A stretch of DNA of 64,000 bases from Marinobacterium litorale DSM 23545. Lineage in GTDB: Bacteria > Pseudomonadota > Gammaproteobacteria > Pseudomonadales > Balneatricaceae. The DNA lies in the NCBI RefSeq assembly GCF_000428985.1, contig NZ_AUAZ01000008.1, positions 1-64,000 on the forward strand. Reading direction: 5' to 3'. A program made the position numbers and the translations under genes. Below the pieces are notes generated by a model. The model was not told the DNA's origin. It saw nothing but the letters and a program-made list of their open reading frames with translations, and did not search any database. Positions 9,978 to 19,393 of the stretch are shown in pieces (the first letter of the stretch is position 1; each line of letters begins with the position of its first letter).

Positions 9978-10169
9978 TTAGATCCGCTCGTCATACACAT
10001 CGCTAAGCTGACGTGCTAACGCGCGTTCTTCCATCAGGTCTTCAATCTGACGGCGGCGTTTGCCGTTGTAACGCAGGCGGGTTTCCGCGACTTCGTTATC
10101 ATCGGCGAGCTGCTCGCTCCAATCATCCAGGTCGTCCAAGGACTGATCGACACGAATTTTAGTGCCCAT
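9978..10169 (-). CDS. Small charged protein, PA3496/DUF3545-like
   Basis: 63 residues (68 from an alternative GTG at 10184), highly charged with no membrane segment. The C-terminal stretch RRRQIEDLMEERALARQLSD resembles the short family described around Pseudomonas PA3496 and Vibrio DUF3545, where RRxIEDxLExxxLxxEL is the shared pattern. Function is not established. It converges on the ect operon behind a hairpin. The ribosome site is weak for both starts. Confidence 0.6.
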   Translation of the reverse strand: MGTKIRVDQSLDDLDDWSEQLADDNEVAETRLRYNGKRRRQIEDLMEERALARQLSDVYDERI

Positions 10170-10340
10170 CGGCAGTAATCTCACACTTGAGTTGACTCTC
10201 TTCCGCTGGCTTGGCCATACGGAATCTCTCCGAGCGGGGTGTCCCCCTCTTAAGCGCGAATATAGGGCAAGAATTCTCGTCGCAGAAAATTAATTTTTAC
10301 TATGGTTTTTTAAAAAAAAGCCGGGTTGAAGCTATCATTG

Positions 10341-10375
10341 AAAAGGGGCTGCAAGCCTATTTACAACCCCTTGTT
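10341..10375 (-). terminator. Terminator after PHA synthase 1
   Basis: Read on the minus strand, AAGGGGTTG pairs with CAGCCCCTTTT around a 12-base loop, followed by TTTTC. It lies 9 bp beyond the phaC stop. The plus strand is also T-rich after the stem, so it may work in both directions. The remaining sequence to 10170 shows nothing else clear. Confidence 0.7.
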
Positions 10376-10383
10376 TCTTTTGA

Positions 10384-12117
10384 TTATTTTTCAAATACAT
10401 AGGTGCCGGGCGCAGGACACAGAGGCGCGTATCCCTGTTCCGTGTTGCCCATGGCTGGCGGTGATTGGCGACCGCTCGAGTGCTGCTCAAGCCAGTCACT
10501 CCAGGGTTCCCACCAGGAGCCTGTCTGTTTGCTGTAGCGGTTTAGCCATTCGTCGGCAGAGATATACTTATCATCCGGCTTGTTTTCGGCGATTCGATAA
10601 GCGCGGCGAGGATGGCCGGGTTCGCTGACAATACCTGCATTGTGTCCGCCGCTGGTTAAAATAAACGTCAGGTCGGTGTTGACCAGCCCGTGCAGTTTAT
10701 AAACCGAGCGCCAGGGGGCGACATGGTCTTTCTCCGTGGCAACGGAGAAGATCGGAACACGGATGTCGCGTAACGAAACCGGGCGGTCGTCAACGATGAA
10801 ACGGCCGCTGGCCAGGTCGTTACGCAGGAACATGCTGCGCAGGTACTGTGTGTGCATTTTGTAGGGCATGCGAGTGGAATCGCTGTTCCAGGCCATCAGA
10901 TCGTTCATATGTGGACGTTCCCCGAGCAGGTATTCGCTGACCAGACGGGACCAGAGCAGGTCGTAGGAACGCAGCAGTGTGAATGCACCGGCCATCTGGC
11001 TGGTATCCAGATAACCGCGATCCCACATCACATCTTCCATGTAACTGAGCTGGCTCTCGTCGATGAACAGCATCAGCTCGCCCGCTTCGGTAAAGTCGGT
11101 CTGCGCGGTAAACAGCGACAGGCTCTTGAGACGGTTATCCTCGTCTCGGGCCATGGCCGCTGCCGTTGTCGCGAGAAGGGTGCCGCCCAGGCAGTAGCCG
11201 GCAGCATGGACCTTTTGGTCGGGGACGATCGCGTTGATCGCCTTGAGGGCATCCCGGACACCGCGATTGATATAATCCTTCATGGCCAGGTCGCGATCAT
11301 CGGCATCCGGGTTGTGCCATGAGATCATGAATACGGTGTGGCCTTTATCCACCAGGTACTTGACCATGGAATTATGCTCGGACAGGTCGAGAATGTAATA
11401 CTTCATGATCCAGGCTGGAATAATCAGGACCGGCTCTGCATGAACTTCCTGGGTTGTCGGTGCGTATTGAATGAGCTCGATCAGCCGGTTGCGATAGACA
11501 ACCTCGCCCTTGGTTACGGCCAGGTTTTTGCCGACGCAGTGTTCCTCACAATGACGCTCGCTACCCAGCATCTGTGCCTGAACATCCTCCATCAGGTTGC
11601 TCAGCCCTTTGAATACACTCTCGCCGTTGGTTTCGATGGCCCGGTTGATAATCTTCGGATTGGTCAGAGGAAAGTTGGTTGGTGAAAGCATATCCAGCCA
11701 CTGGCGAGCGGCGAACGAGACCACGTTCTCATGGTGTTTGGCCACGCCCGGGATACCGGTGGTTGCATAGTGCCACCACTGCTCGTGCATCAGGAAGCCT
11801 TCGGCAATCACATTGTATGGAAAAGTCTGCCAGGCCGGATCATTAAAGCGTCGGTCCTGCTCCAGCGGCTGTATCAGGGGCGGAGTTTCGGGGTCGATGG
11901 CGGCACGGATACTCCAGACCAGATAGGCCTGCTGCTTGCGGGTCAGGTTTTCCAGCAGCTCGTTCATCTTGCCCGGCGAGTGGCCCACATGTATCAGCCA
12001 GTCCGCATAGGCAAGCGCGAGCGATGCCGGCGAAATGCCCTGCGTAAATCGCCCCTCGAAAGCGTGCATCACCCGGTCGATGCTGTTTTTGAGCTCAGTG
12101 AAGTTGGGTTGCGTCAT
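10384..12117 (-). CDS. phaC: Class I polyhydroxyalkanoate synthase, copy 1
   Basis: 577 residues from ATG 12117 (MTQPNFTELK), which has AAGGAGA at good spacing; a longer frame upstream is not conserved-looking. It polymerises 3-hydroxyacyl-CoA into storage granules. Seen: the lipase-like box GYCLGG with catalytic Cys at about 309, the FMISWHNPDADDRD segment, a DHVAPW aspartate and the SGGHNAGIV histidine. No phaA, phaB or phasin is adjacent. A second synthase lies at 51 kb. It is divergent from the acyl-CoA synthetase gene. Confidence 0.92.
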   Translation of the reverse strand: MTQPNFTELKNSIDRVMHAFEGRFTQGISPASLALAYADWLIHVGHSPGKMNELLENLTRKQQAYLVWSIRAAIDPETPPLIQPLEQDRRFNDPAWQTFPYNVIAEGFLMHEQWWHYATTGIPGVAKHHENVVSFAARQWLDMLSPTNFPLTNPKIINRAIETNGESVFKGLSNLMEDVQAQMLGSERHCEEHCVGKNLAVTKGEVVYRNRLIELIQYAPTTQEVHAEPVLIIPAWIMKYYILDLSEHNSMVKYLVDKGHTVFMISWHNPDADDRDLAMKDYINRGVRDALKAINAIVPDQKVHAAGYCLGGTLLATTAAAMARDEDNRLKSLSLFTAQTDFTEAGELMLFIDESQLSYMEDVMWDRGYLDTSQMAGAFTLLRSYDLLWSRLVSEYLLGERPHMNDLMAWNSDSTRMPYKMHTQYLRSMFLRNDLASGRFIVDDRPVSLRDIRVPIFSVATEKDHVAPWRSVYKLHGLVNTDLTFILTSGGHNAGIVSEPGHPRRAYRIAENKPDDKYISADEWLNRYSKQTGSWWEPWSDWLEQHSSGRQSPPAMGNTEQGYAPLCPAPGTYVFEK

Positions 12118-12461
12118 GCAGCTTGTCTCCTTGCGGTTTTTGCGCCTGCGGCAATCAAATGCAACGTATAAAGTCAGACGCCTGAGAAAAACCGATTGTC
12201 TCTCGAAACAGTTGACTGAATCATTAAGACTAGCGCAGCAAGTGAGTTTCGTCAGCCTGTACCCATGAGAGAATCCGGTAATTGATCCAGGGCACGGTAA
12301 AAAGGCCGGGTGTGTGATCTGTGTCTTTTGCTGCACCTGCGAAAGATTTACACTGGGGCTGTAAGCTGATCCCTTGCTGGCGGCTTGCTCGAATTTAATA
12401 CTGGCTGTGCACTGCCGGGCTACACTGGATGGCAGTGTGTCAACGCGGATGGGGCTTGTCT
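12118..12461. other. Divergent intergenic region phaC / acyl-CoA synthetase
   Basis: 344 bp without a gene. It must carry promoters for both neighbours. CTTTATACG on the minus strand near 12165-12175 and TTTAATACT near 12395-12405 on the plus strand are -10-like, but no convincing -35 partners were found. No hairpin or riboswitch-like structure was recognised. Confidence 0.5.
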
Positions 12462-15197
12462 GTGTCTACCCGATATCTTAAACGGTTTTTCAAACCTCGT
12501 TCCATTGCGGTTTTCGGCGCGTCAGAGCGAGAAGACAGCATGGGGGGGATTGTTCTGCGTAACCTGCTTGAGAGCGGTTACGAGGGCAGCCTGATGGCCG
12601 TCAATTCCAAAGGGTATGAGTCGGTCAACGGGGTGTCCTGTTATGCCGGTGTCGCAGAGCTGCCCGAGATGCCGGATCTTGCAATCATCTGCTCCCCTCC
12701 GGAGGCTGTGGCCGGGATTGTGCGTAAGCTGGGAGCCAACATGGTCAAAGCGGCGATGATTCTGACCGGCGGCCTGTCGCTCCATCAGAGCAGCCATGCA
12801 CGCACCTTGAGAGAGGATGTGCGAGAAGCTGCACGCCCCTATGGTATTCGGATTCTGGGCCCCGATTGTATGGGTATGCTGGTTCCGGGATCGAAAATGA
12901 ACGCCAGTTACTCCCATGTCAACATACTCAAAGGCAAGGTGGCCTATGTGGGGCAGTCGGGACTGCTGGGAACAGCCATGATCGATTGGGCTAACGGCCA
13001 GGAGATCGGTTTTTCCCATTTCCTCACACTGGGGGATGGCGTCGACGTGGATCTACCCTCGATTGTCGATTATCTGGCACGAGACCCCTGGACCCACGCC
13101 ATTTTGCTGCAGATGGATCGCGTTATTGGTGATGCGCGGTCATTTGTTTCGGCGATCCGGGCGGCGTCCCGAAATAAACTGGTCCTGGTTCTGAAGTCCA
13201 ATATTGTCAATGATCCGACAGCACCGGTGAGTCATGCCCCCGGATTGCCCAATCCCGATATGGTGTATGACGCGGCATTACGCAGAGCCGGTGTGGTACG
13301 TGTCGATACAGCTGATGAGCTGTTTAACGCATTGGAGACACTCTCACGGATGAAACCGATGCGGGGTGAGCGGCTTGCGCTGGTCAGCAACGGCATGGGC
13401 CCCAACGCACTGGCCATGGACCGTTTGTTGAAGCAGGGCGGCCAGATGGCGCGCCTCTCTGAAGAGACCGAAGCGTTGCTGGCGGAGATACTGCCTCCCG
13501 AGGCACGGGTCACGAATCCTGTCGATTTGAACGCCGATGCCACACCACAACGCTTTGCTGAAGCGACCCGCGTTTTAACGAAAGATCCGAATGTGGATGC
13601 GGTACTGGTCATCCACGCGCCCACGCGACTCGCGCCGAGCGTAGAAACGGCGACAGAGGTCATCGACATTGCCCGCAAAACACCGCGCAATGTCCTGACC
13701 TGCTGGATGGGCCGATATTCAGCGATTGCTGCAAGGAATGCCTGTAATGCGGCAGGCATTACTACATTTCTGACGCCGGAAGAGGCGATCAACGCCTTCA
13801 TGCACATGGTGGATTATCACCGTAACCAGCGTGTGATGCGACAGACCCCTGCACCCTATCAGCAGCATAACCGCCCGAATCGCGACAGGGCGCGGGAATT
13901 GCTCCAGCTGATCAAGGAGGAGGGGAGGCACTGCCTGCGTCATGCGGAAGCCACCATGCTCCTCAACCTGTACGAGATTCCCACCGCCAACACCTACTAC
14001 GCAAACGATATTCCCGAAGTGGTTGAATGTGCACGGCAGATGGGTGGTTCTGTCGCTGTCAAGGCGTTGCACGCATCCAATAGTATGCCGTTCAGTTACG
14101 ATGATAGCGGCCATCAGCGTTGGCATGACCTGGCGCTGGATCTCTACTCGATCAATGAAGTTCGGCATGCGACGACTAAGCTCGCCTACCGGGTCAGTGA
14201 GCGTTTTAGCTCAGAGGAACTCTATGGTTTCGCTGTCCAGCAGATGAAGCGAGGCTTTCAGTCACTTCAGATCAACGTGGGCGTTACACGTGATCCGGTG
14301 TTTGGGCCATTGCTGATATTCGGTGTGGGAGGGTATACGGTAGATGTGCTGGCGGACCGCCATATTATGCTGCCCCCGCTTAATCTTGCCCTGGCCCGAG
14401 AGATGGTTAAATCATCGCGGGTATATCGCATTATTGCCGAGAACAGTTATCAGATTGAGCGAGATGTAGATCATCTCAGCGGGATGTTACTGCGGCTGTC
14501 CGAGATGCTCGTTGATCTGCCGGAGCTGGAAGCTCTGGAGATCAATCCGTTGTTGCTGAATAAACGCGGCCTGCTGGCCGTTGATTGTTCGGTTTCGGTG
14601 GCAGAGCCGGCGCGTCTGGCAATCAGTCCCTATCCTGAACATCTGACCGAGCAGATTACGCTCAAGCGCTCAGGGCGACCCGCCACGTTGCGGGCGATCC
14701 GTGGCGAGGATGAGCCTGCCCATCTTGAGTTCTATAACAAGCTCAGTCCCGAATCGATCCGCCTGCGTTACTTCTACAGTCGTGGCATCCCGACACATGA
14801 TGAGTTGGCCAACTGGACACAGATCGATTATGACCGGGAGATGGCGTTTATCGTTTCGGCCCCCCGTCTGGATGGGCAGGGGCAGGAAACGCTGGGGGTA
14901 GTTCGAGCTGTCACTGACGCTGATAATGTACGCGCTGAATTTGCCGTTGTAATCCGCGATGACCTCCAGGGTGAAGGGCTGGGGATTATTTTAATGCAGA
15001 AAACTATCGATTACTGCCGCTCCCGCGGTACTCTCGAACTGTCCGGCTCGACCCTGGCGACTAACAAGGGGATGCAGGCGCTGGCACGCAAACTGGGCTT
15101 CCGGATCAGTTATAACGCCGAAGAGGAGGTGATCGAGATGCGGATGCAGCTCAATGAGCCCACCGAAGACTGGCAGATCTACCGCTTGCAGCAGTAA
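12462..15197 (+). CDS. ADP-forming acyl-CoA synthetase fused to GNAT acetyltransferase
   Basis: 911 residues from GTG 12462, which yields the family N-terminus VSTRYLKRFFKPRSIAVFGA; ATG 12429 would add 11 residues. Order: CoA-binding Rossmann domain (about 10-130), ligase CoA domain (about 140-290), flavodoxin-like domain (about 300-450), ATP-grasp domain (about 480-690) and GNAT domain (about 715-890). The layout is that of Pat/PatZ protein lysine acetyltransferases, in which the synthetase part senses acetyl-CoA. LGPDCMGMLVPG contains the position where active NDP-forming synthetases carry His, but Asp-Cys-Met is seen, which suggests a non-catalytic synthetase half. It is likely a regulator of acetyl-CoA enzymes by lysine acetylation. 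Confidence 0.88.
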   Translation: MSTRYLKRFFKPRSIAVFGASEREDSMGGIVLRNLLESGYEGSLMAVNSKGYESVNGVSCYAGVAELPEMPDLAIICSPPEAVAGIVRKLGANMVKAAMILTGGLSLHQSSHARTLREDVREAARPYGIRILGPDCMGMLVPGSKMNASYSHVNILKGKVAYVGQSGLLGTAMIDWANGQEIGFSHFLTLGDGVDVDLPSIVDYLARDPWTHAILLQMDRVIGDARSFVSAIRAASRNKLVLVLKSNIVNDPTAPVSHAPGLPNPDMVYDAALRRAGVVRVDTADELFNALETLSRMKPMRGERLALVSNGMGPNALAMDRLLKQGGQMARLSEETEALLAEILPPEARVTNPVDLNADATPQRFAEATRVLTKDPNVDAVLVIHAPTRLAPSVETATEVIDIARKTPRNVLTCWMGRYSAIAARNACNAAGITTFLTPEEAINAFMHMVDYHRNQRVMRQTPAPYQQHNRPNRDRARELLQLIKEEGRHCLRHAEATMLLNLYEIPTANTYYANDIPEVVECARQMGGSVAVKALHASNSMPFSYDDSGHQRWHDLALDLYSINEVRHATTKLAYRVSERFSSEELYGFAVQQMKRGFQSLQINVGVTRDPVFGPLLIFGVGGYTVDVLADRHIMLPPLNLALAREMVKSSRVYRIIAENSYQIERDVDHLSGMLLRLSEMLVDLPELEALEINPLLLNKRGLLAVDCSVSVAEPARLAISPYPEHLTEQITLKRSGRPATLRAIRGEDEPAHLEFYNKLSPESIRLRYFYSRGIPTHDELANWTQIDYDREMAFIVSAPRLDGQGQETLGVVRAVTDADNVRAEFAVVIRDDLQGEGLGIILMQKTIDYCRSRGTLELSGSTLATNKGMQALARKLGFRISYNAEEEVIEMRMQLNEPTEDWQIYRLQQ

Positions 15198-15249
15198 CCC
15201 TCGATTCGTATAGTGCGCCTGATCGATCAGTCAGGAAATACTCTGGATC

Positions 15250-15960
15250 ATGGCGCTAAACCCTGTAAAACCTTCCGCTTTTGCCCTTTCTGTACCGGTA
15301 ATGTTCGGGTACGTACCCTTGGGTATGGCGTTTGGCGTGCTATTTTCTGATTTGGGATATCACTGGCTCTGGGCGTTTGCGATGGCGTTGTTTATCTTTG
15401 CCGGCGCAGCTCAGTTTCTGGCCGTGGGCCTGATTGCCAATCAGGCGGGCTTGTTTGAGGTATTCGTTGCGATATTCCTGCTCAATGCGCGCCACCTGGT
15501 CTACGGACTTTCGCTGATCTCTCATCTTGGCCTCAAAGGCTGGCGTCGCTGGTATCTGATCTTTGCGTTGACTGATGAAACGTATTCCCTGCTGACGGCA
15601 TTGGATCGGCGTGAAGGAGTCCTGTCCGGAGATGTTTTAGACAGTCTGCGGGTCAAGATCGCCGCATTGAATCAAGGATACTGGGTGTTGGGTTGCACAT
15701 TGGGAGCCTGGCTTGGCAGCCGTCTTGATCTGCCGACTCAAGGTGCCGAGTTTGCCTTGCCAGCGCTGTTCATGGTGCTGACGCTGGAGCAGTATCGGGT
15801 TATCAAAAAGCCCCTGATTTTTCTGTTAGCGTTGCTGGTAGCGGCGATAGCACTGCTGATCAGCCGGGATCAGATGTTGTTGATCGCGGTTTTAATGGCG
15901 GTATCGCTGCTTTTGATGGCCAAAGGAGGCGAGGAATGGAGCCGACTGCGTATCTTTTAG
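15250..15960 (+). CDS. azlC: AzlC branched-chain amino acid exporter subunit
   Basis: 236-residue membrane protein with about six to seven helices. The N-terminal VPVMFGYVPLGMAFGVLF and LNARHLVYGLSL motifs are typical of AzlC, the large subunit of the two-component branched-chain amino acid exporter. The azlD gene starts 25 bp before its stop. No local Lrp-type regulator is seen. Confidence 0.92.
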   Translation: MALNPVKPSAFALSVPVMFGYVPLGMAFGVLFSDLGYHWLWAFAMALFIFAGAAQFLAVGLIANQAGLFEVFVAIFLLNARHLVYGLSLISHLGLKGWRRWYLIFALTDETYSLLTALDRREGVLSGDVLDSLRVKIAALNQGYWVLGCTLGAWLGSRLDLPTQGAEFALPALFMVLTLEQYRVIKKPLIFLLALLVAAIALLISRDQMLLIAVLMAVSLLLMAKGGEEWSRLRIF

Positions 15961-16268
15961 CGTTTATTGCACTAGCGACACTGGCAACGTTTCTTACCCG
16001 CGCTATTCCGTTTATGTTGCTGTCAAAGCACGCAAACCACGAGTGGCTTCAGTTTCTCGGGCGTTACCTGCCGCCGGTATTGATGGTTTTGTTGTTGGTT
16101 TACGCGTTGAAAGAGCCGCTCAGTACCGGGCATGGGTTACCGCAGTCGCTGTTGGCGCTGGCACTGGTCACCGTTTTGCATCTCAGTCTGCGTAATGCGC
16201 TGGTGAGTATTATCGGCGGAACACTGCTGTATATGACGATGGTACAGCAGTGGATGCCAATCACCTGA
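15936..16268 (+). CDS. azlD: AzlD branched-chain amino acid exporter subunit
   Basis: 110-residue, four-helix membrane protein with the AzlD pattern TFLTRAIPFMLL near residues 15-30. It partners AzlC in the inner membrane. It overlaps azlC by 25 nt, and an AAAGGAGG-like ribosome site precedes the ATG. Its stop lies inside a small hairpin shared with the converging arsR-type gene. Confidence 0.92.
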   Translation: MEPTAYLLAFIALATLATFLTRAIPFMLLSKHANHEWLQFLGRYLPPVLMVLLLVYALKEPLSTGHGLPQSLLALALVTVLHLSLRNALVSIIGGTLLYMTMVQQWMPIT

Positions 16269-16283
16269 ACCCTTCTGTTCAGG
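16264..16283. terminator. Hairpin at the azlD / ArsR-gene junction
   Basis: CCTGAAC at 16264-16270 pairs with GTTCAGG at 16277-16283 around a six-base loop. It overlaps the stop codons of the two converging genes. There is no T-run, so termination strength is doubtful. Confidence 0.45.
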
Positions 16284-16638
16284 GCATCTCGGGGCAGTAC
16301 ATCTCGTGCAGCGTGTGAATGATACGCTTGGCGGTATCGCCCTGCAGTGAGTAGTAGATGGTCTGGGATTCCCGTCGCGTTTTGACTAGTCCATCCTTTC
16401 TCAGCACCGCTAAATGCTGGGATAGAGCGCTTTGGCTCAAGTCCAGGCAGCGGTTTAGCTCTGATACCGACAGCTCTCTGCCATCCAGATGGCAGAGAAT
16501 CAGAAGCCGGCTATCATTGGCGAGCGCCTTCATCAGCTTGGCGGCGCTGGAAGCATTGGCTTTCATTAGCTCAAGTGTGGAGTTTTCACTCACGCTGGCG
16601 CTATCGGCAGACGGGGTTTTCGGGTTCGGTTTGTTCAC
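16279..16638 (-). CDS. ArsR-family regulator of the BigR/YgaV (sulfur/redox sensing) type
   Basis: 119 residues with a winged-helix ArsR fold; the recognition helix lies around DLSQSALSQHLAVLRKDGL. It lacks the metal-site ELCVCDL motif. Cys 49 (LILCHL) and Cys 115 (MYCPE) match the two conserved cysteines of YgaV/BigR/SqrR repressors, which form a disulfide or sulfur bridge on persulfide exposure. Cys 64 is extra. The gene is divergent from an RND exporter operon, with a perfect palindrome in the gap. A second copy of the palindrome lies by a DUF2892 gene, as expected for a YgaV-like regulator. Sulfur sensing is inferred from the cysteines. Confidence 0.82.
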   Translation of the reverse strand: MNKPNPKTPSADSASVSENSTLELMKANASSAAKLMKALANDSRLLILCHLDGRELSVSELNRCLDLSQSALSQHLAVLRKDGLVKTRRESQTIYYSLQGDTAKRIIHTLHEMYCPEMP

Positions 16639-16762
16639 GATTACAACACTCCGGCGCTCGAGTAGCGGCCTGATATTCTTTTTTGGACTAACATCTTATA
16701 ACGCTTACGCGATTTTATCCTATTCCCGGTCCTTCGCTCAAACAGTATATCAGAGATTGAAA

Positions 16763-16780
16763 TATTAGTTATAACTAATA
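16763..16780. promoter_or_regulatory. Palindromic operator before the RND operon
   Basis: TATTAGTTATAACTAATA is an 18-bp perfect palindrome, 39 bp before the RND start and 124 bp before the ArsR-type start. The 16-bp core recurs exactly at 23252-23267. The size and dyad symmetry suit an ArsR-family dimer, so it is the likely binding site of the adjacent regulator. The site is AT-rich and may overlap the -10 element. Confidence 0.72.
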
Positions 16781-16819
16781 CAATGATAGGGAATTCAGTT
16801 CGGCTCTAAGGGGACCACC

Positions 16820-19393
16820 TTGAAAATACTGCGTGATTCACTGTCGGAACTTTCCACCCGGTATCCGCGCTCGGTCTTTGGTATCGTCATCCTGCTCTGC
16901 CTGCTGGCGGCTTTCCAGATACCGTCAATCAAAGTGGATACCGATCCAGAGAACATGCTTCCCCATGATCAGACGGACCGTGTGTTTCATGATCAGGTCA
17001 AAGAGCGGTTTTCGCTTTACGATATGATCGTCGTAGGCATGGTCAATCATGATAGCCCGCAGGGGATCTACAATCCGCAGTCACTGGCGGCGCTGTCCAA
17101 GCTTTCCGAGGCGATCAGCGGGTTTGACGGCGTCATCTCCCAAGACCAGCTTGCACTGGATCGGGTAGACAATATTACCCAGGAAGGCCCGGGCAGTATC
17201 CGCTTTGAATGGTTGATGCGCGAAGCGCCGAGTACATTGGAGCAGGCACAAGAGATCCGCGAAGCGGTAGAGCGGCTGCCCTTACTCGATAACACGCTGG
17301 TCTCCGGTGATGGACGAGCCACTGCGATCTATGTACCGATTGAGAAAAAATCCCTCAGTTACGGTATTTCCCAGCAGATTGAACAGACCATCGCTACGCT
17401 CGATGTGGATGATGAATTTCACATTGCCGGGCTGCCGGTGTCAGAAGATACCTTCGGGGTGGAGATGTTCAAGCAGATGGCGATCTCCGCACCCCTGGCC
17501 GGACTGATGATCTTTATCCTGATGTGGGTGTTTTTCCGCAGTCTGCTGTTGATCACGGCACCGATGCTGGTAGCGCTGGCGTCGGTTATTATCACTATGG
17601 GATTGCTGATCGGGCAGGGCTTTACTGTACATATTATGAGCTCGATGATTCCAATCTTTCTAATGCCGATCGCCGTGGTTGATTCGGTGCACATACTCTC
17701 CGAGTTTGCGGATCGTTACCGGCCGGGTGACAACGCACGTCCTGCGGTCAAAGCGGTGCTCGGTCACCTGTTTACCCCCATGCTTTATACGTCGCTGACA
17801 TCAGCGGTAGGCTTTGCATCCCTTGCGTTCACACCGATCCCGCCGGTACAGATCTTCGGTTTGCATGTGGCGTTCGGGATCATGCTGGCCTTTTTACTCA
17901 CCGTGACCCTGGTGCCCGCGTATATTGTCAGTCTCTCGCCCAAGCGCATGGCGCAGCTGAAAGACCATAATATTGAGCAGGAGGACAACAGCCGTTTGGG
18001 ACGGCTGCTATCGGCGACTGGGCGTTTCTCAATAAGCAGGGCTCGCGGGCTGGTGGTTGTGTTTGCGCTTGTCAGCATAGGCAGTGTCTGGGGTCTGAGC
18101 CTTATTCAGATCAACGATAACCCGGTGCGCTGGTTTAAATCGGATCACCGTTTGCGGGTGGCTGATCGGGTGCTTAACGACCACTTCTCCGGGACCTATA
18201 ATGCCTATCTCGTGTTCGAGCGTGAGCAGGCGGATAACCCGGTTGTACTGTTGAACGAGAACCTTCGCGCAGTCACCGAAAATAAGGCACCGGCGCTGGC
18301 GGATCTGGTAGACGAGATGCTGAATGACCAGGCAGAGGATCTGGATCAGTACGCCAGTAACCTGGCCGGACGGTTTGATGAAGCAAGTTTCAATCGACCG
18401 GTAGAGGAGGAGTCGTTCTGGCTCTCATTGCTCAAGGAGACGGAGCGCGCCCAGATCGATGCCAAGTATTTCCTTAATCCCGAGGCGCTGAAGTACCTCG
18501 ATAATATGGCTGATCACCTCACCGGTCTCGATCAGGTGGGTAAAGTGAACAGCCTGCCGGTGCTGGTGAAAACGGTTTACCGTGAACTGACCGGTGGCGC
18601 CGATGAACAGTTCCGGTTGCCGGAGTCGGCCCGCGGGGTTTCCCAGACGCTGCTCAGTTATCAATCGTCGCATCGCCCCGATGACCTATGGCATTTTGTA
18701 ACGCCGGACTATCGGTCCAGCCTGCTCTGGTTGCAGCTTAAAAGCGGTGATAACCAGGAGATGAGCGCTGTCGTTAATGCTGTGAAGGCCTACATTGATG
18801 ACAACCCCCTGCCAGAGGGCGTGACTGCCGATTGGGCCGGTTTGACCTACATCAATGTGGTGTGGCAGGAGCAGATGGTCAACGGCATGTTAAAGAGCTT
18901 GATCAGTGCGTTCGTGATGGTTCTGGTCATGATGGTGCTACTGTTCCGCTCAGTTCGGATAGGCTTACTGGCCATGCTGCCACTGACAGTGACGATCCTG
19001 TTTATTTATGGGTTGATCGGTGTGATCGGCAAGGACTACGACATGCCGATCGCGGTGCTGTCCGCTCTGACACTGGGATTGTCGGTGGATTTTGCGATCC
19101 ATTTTCTGGAACGGGCCCGCGCGATCTATCGGGAGACCGGAGACTGGCGCGGGGCGGTTGACGAAATCTATAAAGGGCCATCGCGGGCGATCAGTCGCAA
19201 TGCAGTGGTCATTGCTATCGGTTTTACTCCACTGCTGCTGGCACCGCTGGTGCCGTATATCACTGTGGGCTTTTTCCTGGCCGCGATCATGGCCGTATCC
19301 GCTGTGGTTACCATCGTCCTGTTGCCGGCGGTGATCACGTTGATTAAAGGCAAGGATTCGCTGTTTGGTGCTAAACGGGAGGGGTCATCATGA
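16820..19393 (+). CDS. RND-superfamily (MMPL-like) exporter
   Basis: 857-residue inner-membrane protein. There is one N-terminal helix (about 20-38), a large periplasmic loop, a five- to six-helix bundle (about 215-375), then a second loop and a second bundle (about 690-850). This two-fold RND layout matches the COG1033/MMPL exporters used for lipids or hydrophobic compounds rather than the tripartite multidrug pumps. TTG 16820 follows AAGGGG. The stop overlaps the next gene by 4 nt. The substrate is unknown. It is probably controlled by the divergent ArsR-type protein through the palindrome upstream. Confidence 0.87.
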   Translation: MKILRDSLSELSTRYPRSVFGIVILLCLLAAFQIPSIKVDTDPENMLPHDQTDRVFHDQVKERFSLYDMIVVGMVNHDSPQGIYNPQSLAALSKLSEAISGFDGVISQDQLALDRVDNITQEGPGSIRFEWLMREAPSTLEQAQEIREAVERLPLLDNTLVSGDGRATAIYVPIEKKSLSYGISQQIEQTIATLDVDDEFHIAGLPVSEDTFGVEMFKQMAISAPLAGLMIFILMWVFFRSLLLITAPMLVALASVIITMGLLIGQGFTVHIMSSMIPIFLMPIAVVDSVHILSEFADRYRPGDNARPAVKAVLGHLFTPMLYTSLTSAVGFASLAFTPIPPVQIFGLHVAFGIMLAFLLTVTLVPAYIVSLSPKRMAQLKDHNIEQEDNSRLGRLLSATGRFSISRARGLVVVFALVSIGSVWGLSLIQINDNPVRWFKSDHRLRVADRVLNDHFSGTYNAYLVFEREQADNPVVLLNENLRAVTENKAPALADLVDEMLNDQAEDLDQYASNLAGRFDEASFNRPVEEESFWLSLLKETERAQIDAKYFLNPEALKYLDNMADHLTGLDQVGKVNSLPVLVKTVYRELTGGADEQFRLPESARGVSQTLLSYQSSHRPDDLWHFVTPDYRSSLLWLQLKSGDNQEMSAVVNAVKAYIDDNPLPEGVTADWAGLTYINVVWQEQMVNGMLKSLISAFVMVLVMMVLLFRSVRIGLLAMLPLTVTILFIYGLIGVIGKDYDMPIAVLSALTLGLSVDFAIHFLERARAIYRETGDWRGAVDEIYKGPSRAISRNAVVIAIGFTPLLLAPLVPYITVGFFLAAIMAVSAVVTIVLLPAVITLIKGKDSLFGAKREGSS

